This document shows positions 33,476-42,282 of a stretch of DNA of 64,000 bases, one piece after another. The stretch comes from Suilimivivens sp009774465 (GTDB lineage Bacteria; Bacillota; Clostridia; Lachnospirales; Lachnospiraceae): NCBI GenBank assembly GCA_947382645.1, contig CANDAE010000002.1, positions 62,001 to 126,000 on the forward strand. The letters are read 5' to 3'. Every line of letters begins with the position of its first letter. Positions within the stretch are counted from its first letter, which is position 1. A model generated the notes under the pieces. That model did no database searches. It worked only from the letters and a program-made list of their open reading frames with translations, and was not told the DNA's origin. Made by a program: the position numbers and the translations under genes.

Positions 33476-34090
33476 TTATAAAATATTACAAATCTCCATA
33501 AGGTGATTTACTACATAATCGGCCTTTTCTTTATCGCTCGTAACATTCCAGTACCTTCCAAATCCCTGTTTAATCCAAATCGTATGCATTCCTGATTGAT
33601 TTGCAGGAATAATATCATTATCTATCCTGTCTCCAATCATAACAGATTGCTCAGGGCTGCAGTCTGCTCTGTTCAAAGCAATTTCAAATATTCTTTTATC
33701 CGGTTTTGCAATGCCCTCTTCTGCGGAAGCAATCACTAAATCAATATATTTTAAAATTCCATGCTTTTCCAGCCGCTTTGCAGTTCCCGGCGGCTGGTTT
33801 GCAATAACTCCAATTTTATACTTATCCCTTAAGCTTCTTAGGCATGTTTTTGTATCCTTATATAAAATTTCATCTTCAAAGCGCCACCCGGGCTTTTGCA
33901 CATTTAATAACTTTGCTGTTTCAGTATCTCCCTTTTTATTTTGTCTGTAGAAATTCACTGCTGTTTCGTAAACGTATTCGTATGTTACATTTGCAGCTTT
34001 TGCAATATTCTTCATTCTATATTCATAAACAAAAGTTTCGTCAATTAATGTTGATCCAACATCAAAAAACACCCATTTTATATTTTTCAT
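33476..34090 (-). CDS. HAD-family hydrolase with DVGST motif
   Basis: A 204-residue HAD phosphatase-like protein: motif I FFDVGSTLID, motif II IGVIANQPPG, the lysine in AEEGIAKPDKRIF, and motif IV MIGDRIDNDI. Motif I has glycine two residues after the nucleophilic aspartate, where true phosphatases have a second aspartate. This variant is widespread in uncharacterised HADs and may point to another reaction. The cap domain is small and helical. The start overlaps the stop of the upstream membrane protein gene by four bases, suggesting coupled translation. Confidence 0.85.
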   Translation of the reverse strand: MKNIKWVFFDVGSTLIDETFVYEYRMKNIAKAANVTYEYVYETAVNFYRQNKKGDTETAKLLNVQKPGWRFEDEILYKDTKTCLRSLRDKYKIGVIANQPPGTAKRLEKHGILKYIDLVIASAEEGIAKPDKRIFEIALNRADCSPEQSVMIGDRIDNDIIPANQSGMHTIWIKQGFGRYWNVTSDKEKADYVVNHLMEICNIL

Positions 34091-34410
34091 GAATACTTCC
34101 TCAAAATAACTTTATACCTTTTATAAACCACATAAATTCCCACTGTGCATTCCAGTAAAATGATTGTGATTCCCAGGATAAGGTGGATAAGACATCCAAC
34201 TCCTGCTGCCGCAAAAGCAATCGCACACTTCTTATATAAAGCCGCCATTTCTTTGTTATAACCGGCAACATTATGCACTTTCTCCATTAAGGATTTATCT
34301 CCTGACCAGAAAGATATGGGGGTGCTGCTTTCTCTATCATAAACACCAATAATCAAAAATGGAACTGCACACAATAAACATGCAATTAGACCAATGATTC
34401 TTCCTGCCAT
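34087..34410 (-). CDS. Small membrane protein, unknown
   Basis: A 107-residue protein with a helix at about 3-21 (GRIIGLIACLLCAVPFLIIGV), a short extracellular loop with a DRESSTPISFWSGD segment, and one or two more helices (about 64-98). The ATG at 34410 follows AAAGGAGAT. The start in a longer frame at 34437 lacks such a site. I do not recognise a family. It is followed by the HAD gene with overlapping codons and is probably cotranscribed with it and possibly with argC, 37 bases upstream. Confidence 0.6.
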   Translation of the reverse strand: MAGRIIGLIACLLCAVPFLIIGVYDRESSTPISFWSGDKSLMEKVHNVAGYNKEMAALYKKCAIAFAAAGVGCLIHLILGITIILLECTVGIYVVYKRYKVILRKYS

Positions 34411-34447
34411 ATTATTTATCTCCTTTCCCGTCAGCACCAGCTGTCTG

Positions 34448-35401
34448 TCAAAGATTTAGCCCCCTGTCCTCTTCGCACCCCAGCATAATATTAAGACACT
34501 GAATGGCCGCACCGGAAGCGCCTTTTCCCAGATTGTCAAACCGTGTGCTCACCAGTACCCTGTCTTCATTTCCAGTCACATAAATTTCTATTCCATCCCA
34601 GCCTGCACAGGCATTTCCAGCCAGAAAACCATTATATTCCGCCTCTTTGCCAAAAGGCATAACCTTTACAAACTTTTCTCCGGAATAATATCCGCCTAAA
34701 AATTCATGAATTTTTTCCGGCGTCTGTCCATCTGAAAGCATATCCGTGTAAAAAGGGGTTGTAAGGAGCATTCCGTTATAATAATCACATATAATCGGTG
34801 AAAACAGAGGAGCTTTGACAAGCCCTGTTATTTTCTGCATTTCCTTTAAATGCTTATGATTCTGGGTGAGAGCATATTCTCTTGGAGCATCAAGCTCTTT
34901 TTCTCTTTCCTTTGCCTCATAGACTGCAATTGTCTTCTTACCGGCTCCGCTGTAACCCGACAATGCAAATGCTGACACCGGATAATCTTTCGGGAGCAAT
35001 CCGCCTGCAATCAATGGGTAAATGATGGTAATAAATCCGGTGGCATAGCATCCCGGAACTGCAATCCGCTTTCCTGCCTTTATATTCTTTCTATGTATTT
35101 TCGACAATTCAGGAAAACCATAGGCCCAGCCTTCCTCAGTTCTGTGAGCTGTAGATGTATCTATTATTTTCACAGCTTCATTTTCCACAAGACTTACGGA
35201 TTCCCGGGCTGCATCATCCGGGAGACAAAGAAAAGTAATATCCGACTCATTAATCAGCCTTTTTCTCTCTTTAACATCCTTCCTGAGTGCAGGAGAAACA
35301 GGAAGTAACTCAATATCCTCTCTGCCTTCAAATCTTTCATGAATCCTAAGTCCTGTAGTGCCTTCGCTTCCATCAATAAAGATTTTTGTTTTTTTACTCA
35401 T
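34448..35401 (-). CDS. argC: N-acetyl-gamma-glutamyl-phosphate reductase, short (type 2) form
   Basis: A 317-residue reductase of the type 2 (short) class. IFIDGSEGTTGLRIHERF is the nucleotide-binding start, CLPDDAARESVSL follows, and VPGCYATGF contains the active-site cysteine. It reduces N-acetylglutamyl phosphate to the semialdehyde that ArgD uses. The start at 35401 follows GGAGGAAAAATGAA, and the ribosome binding site lies in a palindromic relative of the 1867-1997 element. argJ, argB and argD lie 7 kb downstream on the same strand, which is an unusual separation for these genes. Confidence 0.95.
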   Translation of the reverse strand: MSKKTKIFIDGSEGTTGLRIHERFEGREDIELLPVSPALRKDVKERKRLINESDITFLCLPDDAARESVSLVENEAVKIIDTSTAHRTEEGWAYGFPELSKIHRKNIKAGKRIAVPGCYATGFITIIYPLIAGGLLPKDYPVSAFALSGYSGAGKKTIAVYEAKEREKELDAPREYALTQNHKHLKEMQKITGLVKAPLFSPIICDYYNGMLLTTPFYTDMLSDGQTPEKIHEFLGGYYSGEKFVKVMPFGKEAEYNGFLAGNACAGWDGIEIYVTGNEDRVLVSTRFDNLGKGASGAAIQCLNIMLGCEEDRGLNL

Positions 35402-35409
35402 TTCATTTT

Positions 35410-35440
35410 TCCTCCATACCGGAGCTGATTTTTCAACCTT
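35410..35440. repeat. Compact relative of the yqeY palindromic element, at argC start
   Basis: CCTCCATACCGGAGCTG joined to ATTTTTCAACCTTCTCC. The first half matches 1867-1883 and the second half matches the outer stem at 1984-1997 of the longer element. It supplies the GGAGG ribosome binding site of argC, as the longer one does for yqeY. Confidence 0.65.
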
Positions 35441-35496
35441 CTCCCTAATTAGATGATCTGAATCAGAGCACGCGCCTCTTTTCATCTCTTGAGGCG

Positions 35497-36186
35497 TTAT
35501 TTCCAGGGACGCTTTTTCCCTATCCAGCCCTTTTCTTTCCAGTAATCCCCATCCGCCTTGTTAAATCCGTTTTTCTGCATCATGCGCATAACGTTGAAAT
35601 ACACTTTCGTTTTTATGGAGGGCTTTACCTTTCCCTGATTCTTCTTTATTTTTTTCGCCAGCGCAGTGGTCTTTTTATCAATTCGTCCCTTTACCCTGCT
35701 GTTTACTCTTGCCCATGAAGTTTCAAAAACAGCAATCCCATATTGATAGGTTTTAGCAACTCCCCAAAAGAAGGTGCTGTCGGCCATGTCCTTATTTGTG
35801 CTTTTCATTCCGGCTCCTGCCGCAGTGGAAATGCATACCGCCTGCTTACGAAACATTTTTTCCTCCGGGCGGTGCACCATCCACCTGTAGCCATAATGAT
35901 CCAAAAATGCTTTCATTGCTCCCGTTGCATGATAAACATATACAGGACTTGCCAGAATAATCACATCCGCCATATCCATAGCCTGTGTAATTGGCTTAAG
36001 CTTTTCATAATGGGGACACAGCTTTTCATCTTTTCCAAAACAACTGGTACATCCTACGCAGAAAGAATCAAAATCCTTTGGCAGAAAAAATTCTTTCACC
36101 TCTCCTCCCAGTTTTTCTGCAAGCATCCTTGCAATATGGTAAGTGGAACCTTTATGGTTCTGCCCATGAATTATCGTTATCTTCAT
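35497..36186 (-). CDS. NADPH-dependent FMN reductase/flavodoxin-like oxidoreductase
   Basis: A 229-residue flavodoxin-fold protein: the FMN phosphate loop at ITIIHGQNHKGSTYHIARML and FCVGCTSCFGKDEKLCPHY. The latter is a cysteine cluster typical of iron-sulfur-flavoprotein relatives. ADVIILASPVYVYHATGAMK is the third FMN contact. The C-terminal 60 residues are basic. The start at 36186 follows AGGAGGGAATTC; the longer frame to 36294 is rejected. It sits between argC and argG; no link to arginine synthesis is evident. Confidence 0.87.
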   Translation of the reverse strand: MKITIIHGQNHKGSTYHIARMLAEKLGGEVKEFFLPKDFDSFCVGCTSCFGKDEKLCPHYEKLKPITQAMDMADVIILASPVYVYHATGAMKAFLDHYGYRWMVHRPEEKMFRKQAVCISTAAGAGMKSTNKDMADSTFFWGVAKTYQYGIAVFETSWARVNSRVKGRIDKKTTALAKKIKKNQGKVKPSIKTKVYFNVMRMMQKNGFNKADGDYWKEKGWIGKKRPWK

Positions 36187-36411
36187 TGAATTCCCTCCTG
36201 TAAGCTGCTGAAACACATCAGGATAACTATACGCTTTCCTGTCTAAAATCTCAACCAAATTTATATAGGTTAATGAAAAATTAAGTTCAGCCATGCCATT
36301 TGTAAGTCACCAGAATGTACATTTTGCCTGACTATATAATTAACTGGCTGGCGAATTACGACGCATCTATAAATCATACCGGTGTCGTATTGCATGATTA
36401 TACAATATAAA

Positions 36412-36424
36412 TGTATAATATTCA
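36412..36424. promoter_or_regulatory. Candidate ARG box upstream of argG
   Basis: TGTATAATATTCA resembles half-site pairs of the ArgR operator (TGAATAAAAATTCA in Bacillus). It lies in an AT-rich stretch upstream of the argG promoter, where more TGCAT-rich half-sites occur (36390-36400, 36440-36450). Repression by ArgR with arginine is inferred only from the match. Confidence 0.35.
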
Positions 36425-36484
36425 ATAAAATTTTATTTTTATGCATAAAAAAAGAAATTTATTTAAATTTTATACATTATACTA

Positions 36485-36513
36485 TTGCATTTTAAAGTAA
36501 TCTGTTGTATATT
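36485..36513 (+). promoter_or_regulatory. argG promoter
   Basis: TTGCAT, 17 bases, TATATT, about 100 bases before the argG ATG. The leader between them (36535-36585) can form a hairpin with an AAAGC/GCTTT outer stem and a TTGCC/GGCAA inner stem. Confidence 0.6.
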
Positions 36514-36612
36514 GTCAGAAGAAAGCTATCTTTGCTAAAGCGATTTTTTGCCAGGCCGATTTTTCCAGGCAAATATTGCTTTGTACTAAAAATAATATGG
36601 AGGCAGTAAATT

Positions 36613-37833
36613 ATGAAAGAAAAAGTCGTCTTAGCGTATTCAGGGGGACTTGATACCACAGCCATTATTCCCTGGCTTAAAGAAAACTTCGATTATGAAG
36701 TAATCTGTGTCTGCATCGACTGCGGACAGGGCGAAGAACTTGACGGGCTTGAGGAGAGAGCTAAATTCTGCGGCGCTGAAAAATTATACATATTGGATGT
36801 TACAGATGAATTCTGTGAGGAATACATTGTTCCCTGCGTGCAGGCACATGCCGTATATGAAAACAAATATCTTCTCGGCACTTCTATGGCAAGGCCGCTG
36901 ATTGCAAAAAAGCTGGTTGAAATTGCACGGGCAGAAAACGCAAGCGCAATCTGCCACGGTGCTACCGGAAAGGGAAATGATCAAATCCGGTTTGAACTTG
37001 GCATCAAGGCTCTTGCTCCTGATTTAAAAATCATTGCCGCATGGCGGAATGATAAATGGACTTTGGATTCCCGGGAGTCCGAAATTGCATACTGTAAGGC
37101 ACATGGCATTGACCTTCCTTTTTCCGCAGATTCAAGCTACAGCCGGGATCGCAACCTGTGGCACATCAGCCATGAAGGACTGGAACTGGAAGATCCTGCA
37201 AATGAACCCAACTATGAGCATCTCCTGGTACTTGGAACCACACCTGAGAAGGCTCCTGACGAGGGTGAATATGTTACTATGACTTTTGAAAAAGGGATTC
37301 CTGCTTCTGTAAATGGACAGAAGATGAAGGTATCTGATATTATTCGTGAATTAAACAGACTGGGCGGTAAGCATGGCATTGGCATTGTTGATATTGTAGA
37401 AAATCGTGTAGTAGGGATGAAATCCAGAGGTGTTTATGAAACCCCTGGCGGAACCATTCTCTATGAAGCACACCAGCAGTTGGAAGAACTGATTCTTGAC
37501 AGGGACACTTATGCTGTCAAAATGGATATGGGTAACAAACTGGCACAGATCGTATATGAAGGGAAATGGTTTTCTCCATTACGGGAAGCAGTTCAGGCAT
37601 TTATTGAATCCACACAGCAGTATGTAACCGGTGAAGTAAAATTCAAACTTTATAAGGGAAATATTATAAAGGCCGGCACTACTTCTCCTTACTCTTTATA
37701 TAATGAAAGCATTGCATCCTTTACCACTGGTGATCTGTACGATCATCATGATGCGGAAGGCTTTATCAACCTGTTTGGTCTTTCCACCAAGGTTCGGGCC
37801 ATGAAAATGCAGGAGCGCGGCGAATTGAAATAA
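36613..37833 (+). CDS. argG: Argininosuccinate synthase
   Basis: A 406-residue ATP-dependent ligase that joins citrulline and aspartate to argininosuccinate. VVLAYSGGLDTTAIIPWL is the PP-motif (SGGLDT), GATGKGNDQIRFE binds citrulline and aspartate, and FSADSSYSRDRNLWHISHEG is another family block. GGAGG lies before the ATG. It is transcribed away from the minus-strand arg genes. The partner argH is not in the window: the next gene is a small DUF1294 protein. Confidence 0.97.
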   Translation: MKEKVVLAYSGGLDTTAIIPWLKENFDYEVICVCIDCGQGEELDGLEERAKFCGAEKLYILDVTDEFCEEYIVPCVQAHAVYENKYLLGTSMARPLIAKKLVEIARAENASAICHGATGKGNDQIRFELGIKALAPDLKIIAAWRNDKWTLDSRESEIAYCKAHGIDLPFSADSSYSRDRNLWHISHEGLELEDPANEPNYEHLLVLGTTPEKAPDEGEYVTMTFEKGIPASVNGQKMKVSDIIRELNRLGGKHGIGIVDIVENRVVGMKSRGVYETPGGTILYEAHQQLEELILDRDTYAVKMDMGNKLAQIVYEGKWFSPLREAVQAFIESTQQYVTGEVKFKLYKGNIIKAGTTSPYSLYNESIASFTTGDLYDHHDAEGFINLFGLSTKVRAMKMQERGELK

Positions 37834-37874
37834 CTGTTCATTAGTTGTTTATTACAATGGAGGCTGATTTGCTT

Positions 37875-38168
37875 ATGGATGTGATCACGTTATTATTATC
37901 TTATTTCATAGCAGTCAACTTAATCGGCTTTGTCCTTATGGGCATAGATAAATATAAAGCAAAAAAAAGGGGCTTCCGTATCCCGGAAGCAACCCTTTTT
38001 ACTATCGCTGTTATTGGCGGAAGCATAGGTTCCATTGCAGGAATGTATGCTTTTCGTCATAAAACAAGGCATCGTTCATTTGTGTATGGAATGCCTTTTA
38101 TTTTATTTGTTCAAATCGTTCTTATTATTGCTGTTTTAAATGCACCAATTGAAATTTCCATCTTATAG
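37875..38168 (+). CDS. DUF1294 membrane protein
   Basis: A 97-residue protein with three hydrophobic helices and the DUF1294 motif MGIDKYKAKKRGFRIPEATL (about 22-41) followed by GGSIGSIAGMYAFRHKTRH. The family is of unknown function and common in Gram-positives. ATG at 37875 has GGAGG 11 bases upstream; an earlier ATG overlaps the same site. It starts about 40 bases after argG and is followed at 20 bases by the LytTR regulator. Confidence 0.85.
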   Translation: MDVITLLLSYFIAVNLIGFVLMGIDKYKAKKRGFRIPEATLFTIAVIGGSIGSIAGMYAFRHKTRHRSFVYGMPFILFVQIVLIIAVLNAPIEISIL

Positions 38169-38188
38169 CAGAAGAAATGAGGGTATTT

Positions 38189-38914
38189 ATGCATATCGCA
38201 ATTTGTGATGATAATGTAGCCGACAGAAAGCAATTAGAGCGTCTCCTTGGCAGGGAATCTGATAAACGAAAAGCTGATACCGGTGTTTTTTATACGGATT
38301 CTTTTGGCGACAGCAATGCCCTTTCTAAAAATCCCATGCCTTATGATCTTTTCTTTTTGGATATCATTTCAGGCAGTGAAGATGGATTTGCTTTTGCCCT
38401 AAAACTGCGCAGTATTGGCGTCACAGCTCCTATTGTGCTTTGTTCTTCTAAAATCAATTATCTTTCCAGAATAACGTCTGCTGAAAGTGCATCTGAATTT
38501 ATGCATCTTAATAAACCGATTATGGCATCCGAACTTTGCCAGGTACTGGATAAAGCGATTCAAATGCAGCAAAGCCGCGTCCCCACAATCGAATTGCGCT
38601 CAGAAAAAGACACATATTATGTAAAAGAAGATGATATTGTTTATGCAGTTTCGGAAGGGCTGCATGTTCATGTATTTTTAAATAACGGAACAAAAATTCC
38701 TGTAATTGCCAGCATGGAAAATTTCTATCACAGCGTATCCATGTACTCTCACATGCTTATGCTTACAAACAAATCTTTAATCAATATTGCCTATCTTGAT
38801 AAAATACTGCCAACAAAGGTTATTTTAAAAGATGGTACCGCCATCAAATCCTCACCCTTTTCACAGAAATACATAAAAAGCGCCCTGCAGGAATACCTTG
38901 CAGAGCAGCCTTAA
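38189..38914 (+). CDS. LytTR-family response regulator without a nearby kinase
   Basis: A 241-residue regulator: receiver domain with the acidic ICDDN start, phospho-accepting Asp in LFFLDIISG and Lys in HLNKPI. A LytTR DNA-binding domain follows (about 130-241: DIVYAVSEGLHVHVFLNNG, NKSLINIAYLDKI). LytTR regulators usually control bacteriocin, quorum or autolysis genes with a partner sensor kinase. None is encoded nearby, so it is an orphan in this window. The start at 38189 follows GAGGGTATTT. Confidence 0.88.
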   Translation: MHIAICDDNVADRKQLERLLGRESDKRKADTGVFYTDSFGDSNALSKNPMPYDLFFLDIISGSEDGFAFALKLRSIGVTAPIVLCSSKINYLSRITSAESASEFMHLNKPIMASELCQVLDKAIQMQQSRVPTIELRSEKDTYYVKEDDIVYAVSEGLHVHVFLNNGTKIPVIASMENFYHSVSMYSHMLMLTNKSLINIAYLDKILPTKVILKDGTAIKSSPFSQKYIKSALQEYLAEQP

Positions 38915-38922
38915 CATACTCT

Positions 38923-39759
38923 TTACAGTGTAACAATCACGCCTCCGTCATTTGCATACATACTGCTGACGCCTCTGGTATCCATTACCAGAACATCCTT
39001 CACATGAATTTTGGCAAGAATCATTTCCTTTACTCTCTCCGCCCTTTCAGGACAGTTGCAATGGGTAATCATCAATCTCTTGTCTTCCGGATGTACAGCT
39101 TCTTTTGCTACTGTTTCCGCCATTTTTGCAAGGGACTTTTTAATGCCGATGGCCTGGCCCAACTGAATAATTTCACCTGCATCTGCACCCATAACCGGTT
39201 TAATGCTTAAGGTAGATGCCACAAGTGCCTTTACTCCGGTCAGGCGTCCATTTTTCCGCAGTGTTTCCAGATTATCCAGCACAAAATAAGTGTTCATATG
39301 ATCCCTGTATGCAATCAGTTTTTTACAGATTTCTTCAAAAGGCAGGCCTTCCTCGGACCATTCAACTGCCTTAAAAGCCAATTGCGTCTCCCCGCAGCTT
39401 GCAGAATGAGAATCACATACAAAAATGTTCTTTTTCCCATACTCCTCTTCATACATTTTCTTTCCAAGTTCCGCACTGTTATAGCTGCCGCTCAGTTTAG
39501 AGGATAAAGTAAATACAAATACGTTCTCTGCCTCTGTCCGGTACGCTTCTTTAAAATTTTCCGGTGAAGGACAGTAGGATTTGGGACATTTAGGGGATGC
39601 AGCCACTTTTGCAAGAAACTCTTTCTGATTAAAGGTTTCATCATCTATAATCACCTCACCCTCCACTTCTAATCCAAGCGCTACTGATTCGTACCGTGGA
39701 TCATTTGCAAGGGTAAGTGGGAATTCACAACAACTGTCTGCAACGATCTTATAGCTCAT
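38923..39759 (-). CDS. DegV-family fatty-acid-binding protein
   Basis: A 278-residue DegV protein: YKIVADSCCEFPL at the start, the FVFTLSSKLSGSYNSAELG segment and VFVCDSHSASCGETQLAF. The C-terminal domain contains NGRLTGVKALVASTLSIKPVM. DegV proteins bind a fatty acid and in Gram-positives serve as FakB subunits of fatty acid kinase. GGAGG lies before the ATG at 39759. It is convergent with the LytTR gene, with only nine bases between the stops. Confidence 0.94.
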   Translation of the reverse strand: MSYKIVADSCCEFPLTLANDPRYESVALGLEVEGEVIIDDETFNQKEFLAKVAASPKCPKSYCPSPENFKEAYRTEAENVFVFTLSSKLSGSYNSAELGKKMYEEEYGKKNIFVCDSHSASCGETQLAFKAVEWSEEGLPFEEICKKLIAYRDHMNTYFVLDNLETLRKNGRLTGVKALVASTLSIKPVMGADAGEIIQLGQAIGIKKSLAKMAETVAKEAVHPEDKRLMITHCNCPERAERVKEMILAKIHVKDVLVMDTRGVSSMYANDGGVIVTL

Positions 39760-39868
39760 AATAACCTCCAAACCATATCATATGTTTATTTTTTACTATT
39801 CAACATAGTTTTCATTACTACATATAATAGCATATTATATCCCTTTTGTAAACCACTATTCCAAACCC

Positions 39869-39939
39869 ACAGTTCAGCCATAAGTAAGCAGCGACGGATG
39901 CGCAGCAGACGCTTTTACGAATGCGGGGAGCTGAACTGT
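39869..39939. repeat. Inverted repeat upstream of malic enzyme
   Basis: ACAGTTCAGC at 39869-39878 pairs with GCTGAACTGT at 39930-39939 (10 bp, perfect) around GC-rich inner sequence with GCGACGGATGCGCAGCAGACGC. It stands out in base composition from the AT-rich surroundings (39780-39840). Confidence 0.6.
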
Positions 39940-39984
39940 AGCAGTTCATATTGCCATAAACTTGTAACAAATGTGCGTGGGTGC

Positions 39985-40013
39985 TTGCACACCAAGATGA
40001 AATATTATATTAT
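39985..40013 (+). promoter_or_regulatory. Promoter of the malic enzyme gene
   Basis: TTGCAC, 17 bases, TATTAT, about 60 bases before the ATG at 40072, with GAGGACATACC-type ribosome binding site. Confidence 0.5.
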
Positions 40014-40071
40014 GATACAGTAAGTCGCTTAAGACTTTTCTACCTTATTAATATAGAAACGAGGACATACC

Positions 40072-41223
40072 ATGACCACAAATGAAAAAGCATTAATGCT
40101 TCATGAAAAATGGGGTGGAAAACTGGAAACCACCTCCAAAGCCCCTGTCAAATCCAGGGAAGATTTATCTTATGCCTACACTCCCGGCGTTGCAGAACCC
40201 TGCAAGGTCATTGCACAGGACAAAGAAGCCGCTTACAAATACACCATGAAAGCCAATACTGTAGCTGTTGTCTCTGACGGAAGCGCAGTGCTGGGACTTG
40301 GAAATATCGGCCCTTATGCTGCTATGCCTGTCATGGAGGGAAAAGCTGTTCTTTTTAAGGAATTTGGCGGCGTCAATGCGGTTCCCATCTGCCTGGACAC
40401 TCAGGATACGGAGGAGATTATTAAGGCTGTCACTTATCTTGCTCCCGGCTTTGGCGGCATTAATCTGGAAGATATCAGTGCTCCCCGCTGCTTTGAAATC
40501 GAGGAGCGGTTAAAGAAAACTTTAAACATTCCTGTTTTTCATGATGACCAGCATGGTACTGCTATCGTCGTTTTGGCAGGCATTATCAATGCACTTAAAG
40601 TTGTGGGAAAGAAGAAGGAAGACTGTCAAATTGTGGTAAATGGCGCAGGCAGTGCAGGCGTTGCCATCACCAAACTGCTTCTCACCTATGGATTCCCTCA
40701 CATTATTATGTGCGATAAGGCAGGAATTTTATCCAAAAATACGGAAGGTCTTAACTGGATGCAACAGAAAATGGTCCAGATTACCAATCTTGAACAAAAA
40801 AAAGGCACCTTGGCCGACGCTTTAAAAGGTGCGGATATTTTTGTGGGGGTTTCCGCTCCCGGCATTGTTTCTCCTGAAATGGTTGCTTCCATGAATAAAG
40901 ATGCTATCTTATTTGCTATGGCAAATCCTGTTCCTGAAATTATGCCTGACGCTGCAAAGGCCGCCGGTGCAAGGGTTGTTGGAACCGGCCGCAGTGATTT
41001 CCCCAATCAGGTCAACAATGTCATTGCCTTCCCCGGCATTTTTAAAGGCGCTCTGGAAGGACGGGCCACACAAATTACCGAAGAAATGAAGCTTGCCGCC
41101 GCTATGGCCATTGCTTCTCTCGTCCCTGATGATGAACTGAATGAAAATAACATTCTGCCGGAAGCCTTTCATCCCGAAGTTGCCCAGCTAGTTGCACAGG
41201 CAGTAAAAACACATATTAAATAA
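40072..41223 (+). CDS. NAD(P)-dependent malic enzyme
   Basis: A 383-residue malic enzyme of the short bacterial class: YTPGVAEPC with the catalytic tyrosine and GLGNIGPYAAMPVMEGKAVL. The metal-binding residues lie in INLEDISAPRCFEIEERL and VFHDDQHGTAIV, and VNGAGSAGVAITKLL is the dinucleotide loop. It converts malate to pyruvate and CO2. The coenzyme is not certain from sequence. Its stop overlaps the start of the next gene by one base (TAATG). Confidence 0.95.
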   Translation: MTTNEKALMLHEKWGGKLETTSKAPVKSREDLSYAYTPGVAEPCKVIAQDKEAAYKYTMKANTVAVVSDGSAVLGLGNIGPYAAMPVMEGKAVLFKEFGGVNAVPICLDTQDTEEIIKAVTYLAPGFGGINLEDISAPRCFEIEERLKKTLNIPVFHDDQHGTAIVVLAGIINALKVVGKKKEDCQIVVNGAGSAGVAITKLLLTYGFPHIIMCDKAGILSKNTEGLNWMQQKMVQITNLEQKKGTLADALKGADIFVGVSAPGIVSPEMVASMNKDAILFAMANPVPEIMPDAAKAAGARVVGTGRSDFPNQVNNVIAFPGIFKGALEGRATQITEEMKLAAAMAIASLVPDDELNENNILPEAFHPEVAQLVAQAVKTHIK

Positions 41224-42227
41224 TGAAATTTTCAAACAACACCTCCGGCCATACTGTCGGAATACCTTATGAAAACTGGCATGGAAAGCCTTACTACTCT
41301 CTGGATGCCTACTGCAAAAACACTTACGGGGAAAAATTATACAAAGTGGCTTTAAACGCAGGGCTTACCTGCCCAAACAGAGATGGTACATCAGGAACAG
41401 GGGGCTGTATTTTCTGCAGCGCAGGAGGAAGCGGTGATTTTGCCGCCTCCATAACTGATACTGCCAATTCCTTTGACCAGGCCTTCTTACAAAGCAAAAA
41501 TTCCTTATCCGGAAAGAAAACCGGCCGGAAATTTATCGCCTACTTTCAGGCATATACTAACACTTATGGTCCTGTTTCCTATCTGGAAAAAATATACCGG
41601 CTTGCCCTTAATGAACCTTCTGTTGCAGGGATTTCCATTGCCACCCGTCCGGACTGTCTGCCTGATGATGTTATGGCGCTGCTTGTCCGGTTAAAGAAAG
41701 AGTACGCTCCTAAGTTTATCTGGCTGGAGCTGGGGCTTCAGACGATTTTTGAATCCTCTGCCGCTTTTATCAGACGAGGCTATTCCCTCTCCTGTTTTGA
41801 AGAGGCTGTTTACATGCTAAAGGAAAAAGACATTCCCGTCATCACTCATATGATTTTAGGGCTGCCCTGTGAAACAAAAGAAGCAATTATTTCCTCTATG
41901 GAATATTTAAATCAAAAGCCCGTCTGGGGCGTTAAACTACAGCTCTTACACATACTTAAGGGCACGGATTTAGGTTCTCTTTATGAAAAAGATCCTTTTC
42001 TTTACGGTTCCTTTCAGACACTAGCTCTTTACCTGGATACATTAATCCCATGCCTTGAACATCTGCGTCCCGACATGGTAATTCACAGAGTAACCGGTGA
42101 TGCTCCAAAAAAGCTTCTTCTGGCTCCCTATTGGAGTTCCAATAAGCGTCTTGTACTGAATACCCTGCATGGACAAATGAAAAAGCGCGGCTCCTTTCAG
42201 GGAAAACAATGGAAAGCCGCACCATAA
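41223..42227 (+). CDS. Radical SAM protein of the TIGR01212/YhcC family
   Basis: A 334-residue radical SAM protein: CPNRDGTSGTGGCIFCSAGG holds the three iron-sulfur cysteines in the family-specific spacing. IATRPDCLPDDVMALL, WLELGLQTIFESSAAF, and HMILGLPCETKEAI follow. The family is conserved across Firmicutes and Proteobacteria; its reaction is not established. It is translationally coupled to the malic enzyme gene. Confidence 0.93.
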   Translation: MKFSNNTSGHTVGIPYENWHGKPYYSLDAYCKNTYGEKLYKVALNAGLTCPNRDGTSGTGGCIFCSAGGSGDFAASITDTANSFDQAFLQSKNSLSGKKTGRKFIAYFQAYTNTYGPVSYLEKIYRLALNEPSVAGISIATRPDCLPDDVMALLVRLKKEYAPKFIWLELGLQTIFESSAAFIRRGYSLSCFEEAVYMLKEKDIPVITHMILGLPCETKEAIISSMEYLNQKPVWGVKLQLLHILKGTDLGSLYEKDPFLYGSFQTLALYLDTLIPCLEHLRPDMVIHRVTGDAPKKLLLAPYWSSNKRLVLNTLHGQMKKRGSFQGKQWKAAP

Positions 42228-42282
42228 GTTTTTGATACTATAAACTGTTTTAACTTTATTTGGTGAGAAAGGACAAATTAAG

